Below are positions 55,862 to 64,000 of a stretch of DNA of 64,000 nucleotides, piece by piece. The stretch covers positions 248,001 to 312,000 of the forward strand of contig JAKQUO010000008.1 in assembly GCA_029569255.1 (NCBI GenBank). The letters are read 5' to 3'. The DNA comes from Acidobacteriota bacterium (GTDB taxonomy: Bacteria; Acidobacteriota; Aminicenantia; Aminicenantales; Saccharicenantaceae). Below the pieces are notes generated by a model. It saw only the letters and a program-made list of their open reading frames with translations. It searched no databases and was not told where the DNA came from. The position numbers and the translations under genes were made by a program. Numbering within the stretch: the first letter of the stretch is position 1; every line of letters begins with the position of its first letter.

Positions 55862-57696
55862 CGGCGCACCGGGCCCACCTTCTCGTCTGCGCCGGGACGG
55901 GGTGCGTCTCGTGCGGGGCCTTCGATGTCCGCCGAGCCCTCGAAGACGAGGTCCGGCGCTGCGGCCTCGAGCGCGAGGTCCTGGTCGTGGCCACGGGCTG
56001 CAACGGGTTCTGCGAGCGGGGCCCGATCCTCCTCGTCCAGCCGGACGGGGTGTTCTACCAGCGCCTCGGGCCCGCCGACGTGCCCCGCCTCGTCGAGGAA
56101 CACCTGATCAAGGGCCGCCCGGTCGAGGCCCTGATGTACGTTCCGCCGCGGGAGTCGGAGCCGGTGCCGCGGATGAAGGACATCGAGTTCTTCAAGCACC
56201 AGCGCCTGATCGTCCTCAGCAACCGGGGCCGGATCGACCCCGAGCGGATCGACGACTACATCGCCGCGGACGGCTACGCCGCCGCGGCCAAGGCCCTCGC
56301 GGAGATGTCGCCGGAGGCGATCGTCGCCGAGGTCGCGCGATCGGGCCTCCGCGGCCGGGGCGGGGCGGGCTTCCCGACCGGCCGGAAATGGGAGGCCGCC
56401 CGCCGGGCCGCCGGCGACGCGCGCTACGTCGTCTGCAACGGCGACGAGGGCGACCCCGGCGCGTTCATGGACCGGTCCGTCCTCGAGGCCGACCCGCACG
56501 CCGTCATCGAGGGCATGATCATCGGGGCCCGCGCGGTCGGCGCCGCCCGGGGCTTCCTCTACGTCCGCCACGAGTACCCGCTGGCCATCCACCGCCTCGG
56601 CGTCGCCCTGGACCAGGCCCGGGGCTACGGGCTCCTCGGCCGGGACATCCTCGGCACCGGCTTCGACTTCGACCTCGAGGTCGTCCGCGGCGCCGGCGCG
56701 TTCGTCTCCGGCGAGGAGACGGCGCTGCTGGCCTCGATCGAGGGCGGCCGGGCCTACCCCCGCCAGCGCCCGCCCTACCCCGCCGAGCGCGGGCTCTGGG
56801 GGAAGCCGACCGTCATCAACAACGTCGAGACCTGGGCCAACGTCCCGCACATCATCCGCCGCGGCGCGGACTGGTTCGCCGGGCTGGGCACCGAGACGAG
56901 CAAGGGGACCAAGATCTTCTCCCTCGTCGGCAAGATCGCCAACACCGGACTGGTCGAGGTGCCGATGGGCATCAGCCTGCGCGAGATCGTCTACGGCATC
57001 GGGGGGGGCGTCCCCGGCGGCCGCGAATTCAAGGCCGTCCAGATCGGCGGGCCTTCGGGCGGCTGCATCCCCCGGTCGGGCCTCGACCTGGCCGTCGACT
57101 ACGAGAGCCTGAAGTCGGCCGGGAGCATGATGGGCTCCGGCGGCATGATCGTCATGGACGAGGACACCTGCATGGTGGACGTCGCCCTCTACTTCCTCCG
57201 GTTCGCCGAGGAGGAGTCGTGCGGCAAATGCTCCCCGTGCCGGGTCGGGACGGGCGAGATGGCCCGGATCCTGGCCAAGATCACGGCCGGCCTGGGCGCG
57301 GCGGAGGACCTGGCCCGCCTCGAAACCCTGGCCGCCGCCGTCCGCCAGGGCTCCCTCTGCGGCCTCGGCCAGACCGCGCCCAATCCCGTCCTGACGACCC
57401 TCCGCTACTTCCGCGACGAGTACGAGGCCCACGTCTTCGACAAGCGCTGCCCGGCCCTCGTCTGCAAGGCCCTCATCGCCTTCGACATCGACCCGGAGGC
57501 CTGCGTCGGCTGTCTGCTCTGCAAGAAGGCCTGTCCCGTCGGCGCCATCTCCGGAGAGCTCAAGAAGGTCCACGCGATCGACCAGGCGGCCTGCACCAAG
57601 TGCGGGCTCTGCCTGGCCGCCTGCCCGGCCAGGATCGGGGCCGTCCGCAAGACGACCGGCGGCGCGGCGGGCCCCCGCGCCGGAGGGAGCCGATGA
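55858..57696 (+). CDS. nuoF: NuoF-like NADH-binding subunit with extra ferredoxin domains
   Basis: The 612-aa protein is longer than classic NuoF. It starts with a 2Fe-2S thioredoxin-like domain (C11, C16, C48, C52), then the NADH/FMN domain (GRGGAGFPTGRKW at 166-178), an SLBB region, the 4Fe-4S site C454-C457-C460 with C500, and ends with two 4Fe-4S ferredoxin motifs (C548-C558 and C578-C588). This layout is that of HydB/HndC/NuoF-like subunits in soluble, often bifurcating, complexes. The GTG start overlaps the nuoE stop (GTGA). Confidence 0.93.
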   Translation: MTAHRAHLLVCAGTGCVSCGAFDVRRALEDEVRRCGLEREVLVVATGCNGFCERGPILLVQPDGVFYQRLGPADVPRLVEEHLIKGRPVEALMYVPPRESEPVPRMKDIEFFKHQRLIVLSNRGRIDPERIDDYIAADGYAAAAKALAEMSPEAIVAEVARSGLRGRGGAGFPTGRKWEAARRAAGDARYVVCNGDEGDPGAFMDRSVLEADPHAVIEGMIIGARAVGAARGFLYVRHEYPLAIHRLGVALDQARGYGLLGRDILGTGFDFDLEVVRGAGAFVSGEETALLASIEGGRAYPRQRPPYPAERGLWGKPTVINNVETWANVPHIIRRGADWFAGLGTETSKGTKIFSLVGKIANTGLVEVPMGISLREIVYGIGGGVPGGREFKAVQIGGPSGGCIPRSGLDLAVDYESLKSAGSMMGSGGMIVMDEDTCMVDVALYFLRFAEEESCGKCSPCRVGTGEMARILAKITAGLGAAEDLARLETLAAAVRQGSLCGLGQTAPNPVLTTLRYFRDEYEAHVFDKRCPALVCKALIAFDIDPEACVGCLLCKKACPVGAISGELKKVHAIDQAACTKCGLCLAACPARIGAVRKTTGGAAGPRAGGSR

Positions 57697-59987
57697 AGCT
57701 CACGATCGACGGACGCGAGGTCGAGTGCCGGAGCGGGGCGACCATCCTCGAGGCCGCCCGCGGGGCCGGCATCCGGATCCCCGCGCTCTGCGATCACCCC
57801 GGCCTCGAGCCCTTCGCCGGCTGCCGGATCTGCCTCGTCGAGGTCTCCGGCCGCGGGGGCTTCGTCCCGGCCTGCGCCACCCCGGCCGAGGACGGCCAGG
57901 TCGTCCGGACCCGGACCCCCGAGGTCCTGGCCCTGCGGAAGAGGATGCTCGAGTTCATCCTGGCCCAGCACCCCTACGCCTGCCTGGTCTGCCCGGAAAA
58001 GGCGTCCTGCGATGACCTCAAGTCCACCATCCGCAAGACGGGCGAGGTCACCGGCTGCGTCCTCTGCCCGGAGAACGGCGACTGCGAGCTCCAGCGGGTC
58101 GCCGACGAGGTCGGCCTCGACCGGGTCGACCTCCCCGCTTCCTACCGGAACCTGGAGGTCCACAGGGAGGACCCGTTCTTCGACCGCGACTACAACCTGT
58201 GCATCCTCTGCGGCCGCTGCGTCCGGGTCTGCGAGGAGGTCCGCGGCGCGGCCGTCCTGTCCTTCATCCACCGCGGCGGGCGGACCGAGGTCGGGACGGC
58301 CTTCGGCCGGCCTCTCCTCGATTCCGGCTGCCGGTTCTGCGGGGCCTGCGTCGACATCTGCCCGACCGGGTCCCTGATCGAACGGGCCGTCCGGCCGCAG
58401 CCCGCGGCGACGGGTTCGGCCGAGATCGTCTGCCCGTTCTGCGCCCAGGGCTGCGTCCTGACGCTCCGGACGCGCGACGGCCGGGTCCTCGACGCCGTCC
58501 CGGCCGACGCCGAGCCCAACCGCCGCCAGGCCTGCGTCAAGGGCCGCTTCCTCGTCAGGGGCGCGCTCGGCGGGGCCGGCCGCATCCGCGAACCCCACGT
58601 CCTGAAAGACGGCCGGCTCGTCCCCGCGACGCTCGACGAGGCCCTCGACCGGGCCTCGTCCGGGCTCCTCGCGGCGGCCGAAGGGCGCCGGGCCCTCGTC
58701 TATCCTTCCCAGGTCCCGCTCGAGGACGCCTTCCTCTTCCTGGAGTTCGGCCGCGAGGTCCTCGGCGCCGGGACGGTCGTCCCGTCCCCCGCGCCGGAGG
58801 TCGAGATGGCGCTCGAGGCCTTCGAGGCCAGGCACGGCCTGCCGCTCCCGGCGACCCGCCGGCTCGCCGCGATCGGCGCGTCCCGATCCATCCTGGCCTG
58901 GGACCTCGACCTCCCGGCGGACCATCCGATCGCCTGGCTCGAGGTCGTCAAGGCGGCGCGCGGCGGGGCCGTCCTCGTCTCCGCCGGCCGGGCGCCGGCC
59001 GGGCCTGTCGGGCAGGCCGCCCTGAAGCTGAGGCTGGCGCCCCGTCCCGTGTCCGCGGCGGCCTCCTTGGCCGCGGCCCTTCTCGAGGCGGCCCCGGGAC
59101 CGGCGGCGGCGATCGACGGCTTCGAGGAGTTCCGGGACGCCGCCCGGGCCCACGCGGCGGCGGCGCGAACCTCGAAGCGGGCCGCGGCTGAGGCGGCCAG
59201 GGCCATCGCGGCGGGCGCCCCCGCGGCCGTCCTCTTCGACGCGGGCTCGCTCGCCGGGCCGGCCGGCCTCGAGGTCCTGGCCTGGCTCTGGGGGATCGCC
59301 CTTCTCGCCGGGGCGCGCCTCGTCCCCCTCGGGCGCGGCGCCAACGAGCGCGGGGTCTACGAGGTCGAACGGGGCTTCCGCTCGCTGGCGCCGGCGACGG
59401 GGTCCCGGGAGCTCTGGCCCGGCCTGAGGGCCAAGGGCATCGACGCGCTTTATCTGGCCGGCCCGCTGCCCGACCTCGGGGCCCTGAGGCCGCCGTTCCT
59501 CGTCTGCCAGGACACGCACTGGAGCCGGAACGCCGAGCGGGCCGACGTCGTCCTGCCGGCCGCCGCCTTCGCGGAGACGGGGGGGACCTGGGTCAACACC
59601 GAGGGACGGGCGCGGACCTCGCCCCCGGCCGTCGCCGCGCCCGGAGCGGCCCGCCCGGACGGGGCCCTCGTCGCCGCGCTCGCCGAACGGATGGGGCGGC
59701 CCGGCTTCGCCCGCCGCGACCACGCGGCCGCCTTCCGCGAGTTCTGCGAGCGCGTCCCCGGCCTTCGCGGCGCGCTGCGCCCGGCCGGCCCGGGAGAGGC
59801 CGTTTTCCTGCCCGGAAGACCCGTCGGGAAGGCCCGCTTCGCGCCGGTGGCGCCCGCATCCCGCCGACGGGGACGCCGGCCGGGCCCGAAGGCCGCCGCC
59901 GGGCCGCCGCTCCCGCGCGAGATCCTCCGCGGCCTCGATCTCGCCGCCGGGAGCCCCGGCTTCGCCCGAACGAGGAGGGACCGCTGA
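57693..59987 (+). CDS. nuoG: NuoG-like large iron-sulfur subunit
   Basis: The 764-aa protein has a 2Fe-2S domain (C33, C44, C47, C61), a His/Cys cluster (H93, C97, C100, C106), a further cysteine group (C122, C125, C131), two 4Fe-4S ferredoxin motifs (C170-C180, C213-C223) and the 4Fe-4S site that opens the molybdopterin-type fold (C247, C250, C254, C281). The rest resembles NuoG, with VVLPAAAFAETGGTWVNTEG near residue 615, not a catalytic formate dehydrogenase or a hydrogenase H-cluster. The C-terminus is a basic, proline-rich tail. Start overlaps nuoF (ATGA). Confidence 0.9.
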   Translation: MKLTIDGREVECRSGATILEAARGAGIRIPALCDHPGLEPFAGCRICLVEVSGRGGFVPACATPAEDGQVVRTRTPEVLALRKRMLEFILAQHPYACLVCPEKASCDDLKSTIRKTGEVTGCVLCPENGDCELQRVADEVGLDRVDLPASYRNLEVHREDPFFDRDYNLCILCGRCVRVCEEVRGAAVLSFIHRGGRTEVGTAFGRPLLDSGCRFCGACVDICPTGSLIERAVRPQPAATGSAEIVCPFCAQGCVLTLRTRDGRVLDAVPADAEPNRRQACVKGRFLVRGALGGAGRIREPHVLKDGRLVPATLDEALDRASSGLLAAAEGRRALVYPSQVPLEDAFLFLEFGREVLGAGTVVPSPAPEVEMALEAFEARHGLPLPATRRLAAIGASRSILAWDLDLPADHPIAWLEVVKAARGGAVLVSAGRAPAGPVGQAALKLRLAPRPVSAAASLAAALLEAAPGPAAAIDGFEEFRDAARAHAAAARTSKRAAAEAARAIAAGAPAAVLFDAGSLAGPAGLEVLAWLWGIALLAGARLVPLGRGANERGVYEVERGFRSLAPATGSRELWPGLRAKGIDALYLAGPLPDLGALRPPFLVCQDTHWSRNAERADVVLPAAAFAETGGTWVNTEGRARTSPPAVAAPGAARPDGALVAALAERMGRPGFARRDHAAAFREFCERVPGLRGALRPAGPGEAVFLPGRPVGKARFAPVAPASRRRGRRPGPKAAAGPPLPREILRGLDLAAGSPGFARTRRDR

Positions 59988-60817
59988 TGCCCCGCATCGT
60001 CCGCCGCGAGCGCCTCGTCCCGAACATCCACCTCCTCGAGGTCGAGGCCCCCGAGATCGCCCGCAAGTGCCGGCCGGGCCAGTTCGTCATCGTCATGCCG
60101 GACGCCCGCGGCGAGCGGATCCCGCTCTCCATCGCCGACTGGGACCGGGACCGCGGCACGGTCGTCTCCGTCTTCCAGGCCGTCGGGACGACGACCCGCA
60201 AGCTGGCCCTGCTCGGGGCCGGGGACGCCCTGGCCATCTTCGCCGGCCCCCTGGGCCTGCCCTCCGAGGTCGGCCCCTTCGGCACCGTGCTCTGCGCCGG
60301 CGGCTGTTACGGCATCGCGGCCATCCATCCGCTGGTCCGGGCGCTCAGGGAGGCCGGCAACCGCGTCCTCGTCCTGGTCGACGTCAAGGCCGACTACCTC
60401 CTGTACTGGCGCGACCGGCTCGAGCCGCTGGCCGACGAGTTCATCGTCTCCTCGCGCGACGGGCTCTACGGCGACACGGAGTTCGTCGGCCGCCGCGTCC
60501 GCGACATCCTGGGCCGCGAGAAGATCGACCGCGTCGCCGCCGCCGGTTGCACCTACTTCATGTCCAGCGTCGCCGAGGCCACCCGGCCCTCCGGGGTCAA
60601 GACCGTGGTCAGCCTCAACCCGGTCATGGTCGACGGCACGGGCATGTGCGGCGCCTGCCGGGTCACCGTCGGCGGCCGGACGAAGTTCGCCTGCGTCGAC
60701 GGGCCCGACTTCGACGGCCACCTCGTCGACTGGGCCGAGCTGTACGCCCGGAGAAGGTCCTACTTCGACGACGAGGTCCGGTCCCTCTGCGCCTGGGAAG
60801 AGGAGCGGTTCCCGTGA
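59987..60817 (+). CDS. nfnA: Ferredoxin-NADP reductase-type subunit (NfnA/SudB-like)
   Basis: The 276-aa protein has an FAD domain (RIPLSIADWDRDRG), an NAD(P) domain (VLCAGGCYGIAAIHPLVRAL near residue 101) and a C-terminal 2Fe-2S site. The ligands appear to be D216, C221, C224 and C236, the rare one-Asp three-Cys pattern known for NfnA. In NADH-dependent ferredoxin:NADP oxidoreductase it forms a dimer with the next gene product. Its ATG shares one base with the nuoG stop (TGATG). Confidence 0.92.
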   Translation: MPRIVRRERLVPNIHLLEVEAPEIARKCRPGQFVIVMPDARGERIPLSIADWDRDRGTVVSVFQAVGTTTRKLALLGAGDALAIFAGPLGLPSEVGPFGTVLCAGGCYGIAAIHPLVRALREAGNRVLVLVDVKADYLLYWRDRLEPLADEFIVSSRDGLYGDTEFVGRRVRDILGREKIDRVAAAGCTYFMSSVAEATRPSGVKTVVSLNPVMVDGTGMCGACRVTVGGRTKFACVDGPDFDGHLVDWAELYARRRSYFDDEVRSLCAWEEERFP

Positions 60818-62319
60818 GCGAGCAGCGCAAGGTCCCGGCCTCCCTCGCCGAAGAGGTCCTGGCCGAGTTCGAGAAGGACTGGCGCAGGGAGCTGCGCAAG
60901 GCCGTCCCGGTGAAGGAGCGGATGAAGATCGCCCGGCGGCCGATGCCCCAACGGGCCCCCGAGGCGCGCAACCGGGACTTCGACGAGGTCAACCAGGGCC
61001 TGACCGCCGAGGAGGCCGTCCTCGAGGCCCGCCGCTGCCTCGACTGCGCCAAGCCCGGCTGCGTCGCCGGCTGTCCCGTGGGCATCGACATCCCGACCTT
61101 CGTCAAGCTCGTCGAGGTCGGCGACTTCGCCGCCGCCGCGGCCAAGATCCGCCAGGCCAACAGCCTGCCGGCCGTCTGCGGCCGGGTCTGCCCCCAGGAG
61201 ACGCAGTGCGAGGAGACCTGCCTCCTCAAGAAGGCCTCGGGGGTCGCCGTGGCCATCGGCAACCTGGAGCGCTTCGTCTCCGACACGGAGCTCGCCGGCG
61301 GCGGGGCCGTCGTCCCCGGCACGCCGCCGCCGACCGGCCGCAAGGTCGCCGTCGTCGGGGCCGGCCCGGCCGGCCTGACGGTGGCCGGCGAGCTGGCCCG
61401 GCTGGGGCACCGGGTCACGGTCTTCGAGGCCCTGCACGACGCGGGCGGCGTCCTCGTCTACGGCATCCCGGAGTTCCGCCTGCCGAAATCGATCCTCGTC
61501 GCCGAGGTCGCCTACCTGGTGCGGCTCGGGGTCGAGTTCCGCATGAACTTCATCGTCGGCAAGACGGCGACGATCGAGGACCTCCGGGCCGACGGTTACG
61601 AGGCCTTCTTCATCGGCTCGGGGGCCGGCCTGCCGAACTTCATGAAGGTCCCCGGCGAGAACCTGGTCGGGGTCTATTCGGCCAACGAGTACCTGACCCG
61701 CGTCAACCTGATGCGGGCCTACGATTTCCCCCGCTACGACACGCCCGTCTTCCCCGGCCGGCGGGCCGCGGTCATCGGCGGCGGCAACGTGGCCATGGAC
61801 TCCGTCCGGACGGCCAAGCGGCTGGGCGCCGAAAAGGCCCTCATCGTCTACCGCCGCTCCCGGATGGAGATGCCGGCCCGGATCGAGGAGGTCCACCACG
61901 CCGAGGAGGAGGGCATCGAGTTCCACTTCCTGACCGTGCCGACGCGCTACATCGGCGACGAGCGCGGCCGGGTCAAGGCGATGGAGTGCCTGCGGATGGA
62001 GCTCGGCGAGCCCGACGCCTCGGGACGGCGGCGCCCCGTGCCCGTGCCCGGCTCGGAATTCATCACCGAGGTCGACCTCGTCGTCGTGGCCATCGGCCAG
62101 AGCCCGAACCCGCTCATCGCCCAGACGACCCCCGGCCTGGCCGTGGGGAAGTGGGGCACGATCGATGTCGACTGGGCGACCATGGCCACCTCGATCCCGG
62201 GCGTCTACGCCGGCGGCGACATCGTCCGCGGCGGCGCGACCGTCATCCTGGCCATGGGCGACGCCCGGACCGCCGCGGCCGCGATGGACAAGCGCCTCAG
62301 GGACGGCGGGGCCGGATAG
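60814..62319 (+). CDS. nfnB: NADPH-binding subunit NfnB / GltD-like oxidoreductase
   Basis: The 501-aa protein has an N-terminal double 4Fe-4S domain (C75, C78, C83, C87 and C122, C126, C132, C136), an FAD site VAVVGAGPAGLTVAGEL near residue 178 and an NADPH site AAVIGGGNVAMDSVRTA near residue 318. The end, GVYAGGDIVRGGATVILAMGD, is typical. It matches NfnB, the bifurcating flavoprotein of transhydrogenase Nfn, and also glutamate synthase small subunits; the adjacent nfnA and lack of a large glutamate synthase favour Nfn. GTG start overlaps nfnA (GTGA). Confidence 0.92.
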   Translation: MSEQRKVPASLAEEVLAEFEKDWRRELRKAVPVKERMKIARRPMPQRAPEARNRDFDEVNQGLTAEEAVLEARRCLDCAKPGCVAGCPVGIDIPTFVKLVEVGDFAAAAAKIRQANSLPAVCGRVCPQETQCEETCLLKKASGVAVAIGNLERFVSDTELAGGGAVVPGTPPPTGRKVAVVGAGPAGLTVAGELARLGHRVTVFEALHDAGGVLVYGIPEFRLPKSILVAEVAYLVRLGVEFRMNFIVGKTATIEDLRADGYEAFFIGSGAGLPNFMKVPGENLVGVYSANEYLTRVNLMRAYDFPRYDTPVFPGRRAAVIGGGNVAMDSVRTAKRLGAEKALIVYRRSRMEMPARIEEVHHAEEEGIEFHFLTVPTRYIGDERGRVKAMECLRMELGEPDASGRRRPVPVPGSEFITEVDLVVVAIGQSPNPLIAQTTPGLAVGKWGTIDVDWATMATSIPGVYAGGDIVRGGATVILAMGDARTAAAAMDKRLRDGGAG

Positions 62320-62338
62320 CCGCCTTGGCCGCCTTTTG

Positions 62339-62367
62339 TTTACGGCCGCCCCGTTCTGTGCTATAAG
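62339..62367 (+). promoter_or_regulatory. Promoter of the M50 protease-scpAB unit
   Basis: TTTACG (62339-62344), 17-bp spacer, TATAAG (62362-62367). The leader is about 10 nt. Confidence 0.45.
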
Positions 62368-62383
62368 GGATGGTCTTCGACCC

Positions 62384-63028
62384 ATGGATATCCGGCTCAT
62401 CCTCGTCCAGGCGTTCGTGATCCTGTTCGCCATCACCATCCACGAGGCCGCCCACGCCTGGACCGCGAACAAGATGGGCGACCCGACGGCCGCCGCGCTG
62501 GGCCGGGCCTCCCTCAACCCCCTGGTCCACATCGATCCCATCGGCACGGTCCTGTTCCCGCTCCTCCTCATCCTGTTCAAGATGCCGGTCTTCGGCTGGG
62601 CCAAGCCGGTCCCCTACAATCCTTACAACCTCCGCCGCCCGCGGAAGGGCGGGCTGTGGATCTCGTTCGCCGGCCCGATCTCCAATATCCTGGCCGCCGG
62701 CGCGGCCGTGGTCCTCTTCCGGCTCCTCAAGCCGTTCGGCGCCCGGATCGCCGAGGTCTCGGCCCTGTCCCGGCCTCTCGAGGGGCTGAGCGTCATCCTG
62801 CTCTTCACCGCCCTCATCAACCTGTCCCTGGCCGTCTTCAACCTCATCCCCATCCCGCCTCTCGACGGCAGCGGGATCCTGGCCGGCCTGCTCTCCGGGA
62901 GGGCGGCGGCCGGCTACGAAAAGCTCCGGCCGTACGGCTTTTTCCTTCTCCTCTTTCTCATGTACAGCGGCGCCTTGACGCGCGTCTTCACGCCGGTCCA
63001 GAGACTGGTCCTGAGGCTCTTCAACTAG
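62384..63028 (+). CDS. Site-2 protease-like M50 family membrane peptidase
   Basis: The 214-aa polytopic protein has the zinc motif HEAAH near residue 20 in the first helix and the third ligand region NLIPIPPLDGSGIL near residue 155. It belongs to the small, PDZ-less M50 group often next to scpA, tryptophan-tRNA ligase or similar housekeeping genes. Substrate unknown. It precedes scpA by 1 bp. Confidence 0.92.
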   Translation: MDIRLILVQAFVILFAITIHEAAHAWTANKMGDPTAAALGRASLNPLVHIDPIGTVLFPLLLILFKMPVFGWAKPVPYNPYNLRRPRKGGLWISFAGPISNILAAGAAVVLFRLLKPFGARIAEVSALSRPLEGLSVILLFTALINLSLAVFNLIPIPPLDGSGILAGLLSGRAAAGYEKLRPYGFFLLLFLMYSGALTRVFTPVQRLVLRLFN

Positions 63029-63029
63029 C

Positions 63030-63827
63030 ATGCCCGAACCCGCCTTCGAGATCCCGCCCGCCGAAGAAGCCGCCCGCGCTCCGTCGGCCGGGGCGGGCGA
63101 CGGCTACCAGGTCCGCCTGGGCGTCTTCGAGGGGCCGCTCGACCTCCTCCTCTTCCTCATCCGCAAGAAGAGGATCGACATCCACGACATCCCCATCGCC
63201 GCCATCACCCGCGACTACCTCGGCTACCTCGAGCGCAAGACCGAGATCGACCTCGACCGCGAGGCCGAGTTCCTGTTCATCGCCGCCCTCCTCATCTATA
63301 TCAAGTCGCAGATGCTGCTTCCCCGCGAGACGGACCTGGCCGAGGGCGAGGACCCCCGCCGGATCCTGGTCGACCGCCTGGTCGAGTACCAGAAGGTCAA
63401 GGCGGCCTGCGCCCTTCTCCGCGAGAAGGAGGACGCCCAGATCCTCCAGTGGAAGCGGGACTTCCTCCCGCCCCTTCCCGGCGGGGGCGAGCCCGAGCCC
63501 GTGGAGCTGGCGCTCTTCGACCTGGCCGAGTCCTTCTTCCTCCTGATGAAGCGCCGGGCGGCCGAGACGACCCGGACGATCCGCGGCCGGGACGTCTCGG
63601 TCGAGGCCAAGATGAAGGAGCTCGTCGGCCTCCTCCGCGAGCGCCACATGATCGATTTCCTCGAATACTTCGAGGCCCACGCCTCGCTGGAGGAGGCGCT
63701 CATCTCGTTCTTCTGCGTCCTCGAGCTGGTCAAGTCCCGGCAGGCCGCGGCCCGCCAGGACGAGCTCTTCCGGACCATCCGGGTCTGGCTCCGCAAGGAC
63801 GCGCGCGGGACGGCCGCCCATGAGTGA
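63030..63827 (+). CDS. scpA: Segregation and condensation protein A
   Basis: The 265-aa kleisin bridges SMC heads. VFEGPLDLLLFLIRKKRIDI near residue 32 and LLIYIKSQMLLP near residue 88 are family signatures; the C-terminal winged helix region is at about 205-250. The start carries 20 extra alanine/proline-rich residues. The stop overlaps scpB by 8 bp. Confidence 0.95.
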   Translation: MPEPAFEIPPAEEAARAPSAGAGDGYQVRLGVFEGPLDLLLFLIRKKRIDIHDIPIAAITRDYLGYLERKTEIDLDREAEFLFIAALLIYIKSQMLLPRETDLAEGEDPRRILVDRLVEYQKVKAACALLREKEDAQILQWKRDFLPPLPGGGEPEPVELALFDLAESFFLLMKRRAAETTRTIRGRDVSVEAKMKELVGLLRERHMIDFLEYFEAHASLEEALISFFCVLELVKSRQAAARQDELFRTIRVWLRKDARGTAAHE

Positions 63828-64000
63828 CCTCGAGAACCTCGTCGAAGCCCTCATCTTCGTCTCCCAGGAGCCGGTGACCCTGGAGCGGCTGCAGGCCGTG
63901 CTCGAAGGCGTCCCCGCCGCCGACATCCGGGCGGCCGTCGACGCGCTCGCCGCCGGGTACGAAGAAGGCGGGCGGGGCATCCACATCGTCCGCGCCGGCG
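63820..64000 (+). CDS. scpB: Segregation and condensation protein B, N-terminal part (cut by window edge)
   Basis: The first 60 codons are in the window. The product starts MSDLENLVEALIFVSQEPVT and continues LERLQAVL, the ScpB winged-helix start, ending with GRGIHIVRAG at the edge. It pairs with ScpA and SMC in chromosome condensation. Confidence 0.93.
   Translation, partial: MSDLENLVEALIFVSQEPVTLERLQAVLEGVPAADIRAAVDALAAGYEEGGRGIHIVRAG

Noticed and set aside
55902-59987. A 1361-codon open frame on the plus strand
   Set aside because: Its first part is the wrong frame of nuoF. Only the part from 57693 is real, as nuoG.
57693-59987. Formate dehydrogenase or iron-iron hydrogenase catalytic subunit
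   Set aside because: The N-terminal cluster domains are shared, but there is no hydrogenase H-cluster cysteine set and no catalytic Sec/Cys-His formate site; the C-terminal half matches NuoG.

Overview
The window is a very GC-rich bacterial chromosome segment. Genes are densely packed, with many ATGA, GTGA or TGATG stop/start overlaps and strong G/C third-position bias. I see no insertion sequence, phage, CRISPR array or rRNA. The gene mix suggests an anaerobic or facultative Gram-negative of the Acidobacteriota/Aminicenantes type: complex I, class III ribonucleotide reductase, aldehyde:ferredoxin oxidoreductase, Nfn-type transhydrogenase, FecR/DUF6600 protein, outer-membrane porin and lipoprotein secretin. 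That placement is inference from gene content, because no rRNA is present.

Layout. 1-8364 (minus): an 11-gene complex I operon nuoABCDHIJKLMN, with nuoN cut by the window edge, under a promoter at 8422-8450. 8467-9774: an alginate-export-type porin. 9873-13376 (minus): a dNTP operon nrdD-glutaredoxin-nrdG-dut, with two NrdR-type boxes at 13491-13538. 13618-19179: YjbQ, a HAD phosphatase, a 53-aa basic protein, an MFS carrier, phosphoglucose isomerase and a lipoprotein. 19325-21427: a FecR/DUF6600 protein with an Arg/Ser-rich tail behind a near-perfect sigma-54 promoter. 21596-28913: mgtE, a ribose-type ABC importer, two small proteins, a likely structured RNA, a decayed M64 peptidase gene and agmatinase. 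29219-32598 (plus): an ABC exporter, a TPR protein and prepilin peptidase. 34145-32615 (minus): tRNA-Met and tilS. 35500-34262: an HD-GYP protein. 47006-35616 (minus): a type IV pilus/type II secretion operon pilC-B-M-N-O-P-secretin, running directly into a THEP1-like NTPase, a truncated moaD, aldehyde:ferredoxin oxidoreductase and a tandem class II aldolase. 47185-51742 (plus): a small secreted peptide, a PDZ-bearing histidine kinase and its NtrC-type regulator. 54354-51739: an M1 aminopeptidase. 55256-54491: speD and a thiamine-binding-type protein. 55388-62319 (plus): a five-gene operon nuoE-nuoF-nuoG-nfnA-nfnB. 62384-64000: an M50 protease, scpA and partial scpB.

How the parts fit. The membrane and quinone arms of complex I are separated by about 47 kb from the NADH-oxidising nuoEFG module, which is instead fused into an operon with both subunits of a ferredoxin:NADPH transhydrogenase. 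With the aldehyde:ferredoxin oxidoreductase this points to a ferredoxin/NADH/NADPH exchange economy. Agmatinase and SpeD indicate polyamine synthesis. The NtrC-type regulator and the sigma-54 promoter may form one envelope-related circuit.

A recurrent feature is sigma-70-like promoters (TTGnnn, 16-17 bp, TAnnnT) whose -10 box ends only 6-10 bp before a start codon, with no ribosome binding site. At least five genes, including nuoE, the sugar-binding protein and the ABC exporter ATPase, therefore look leaderless.
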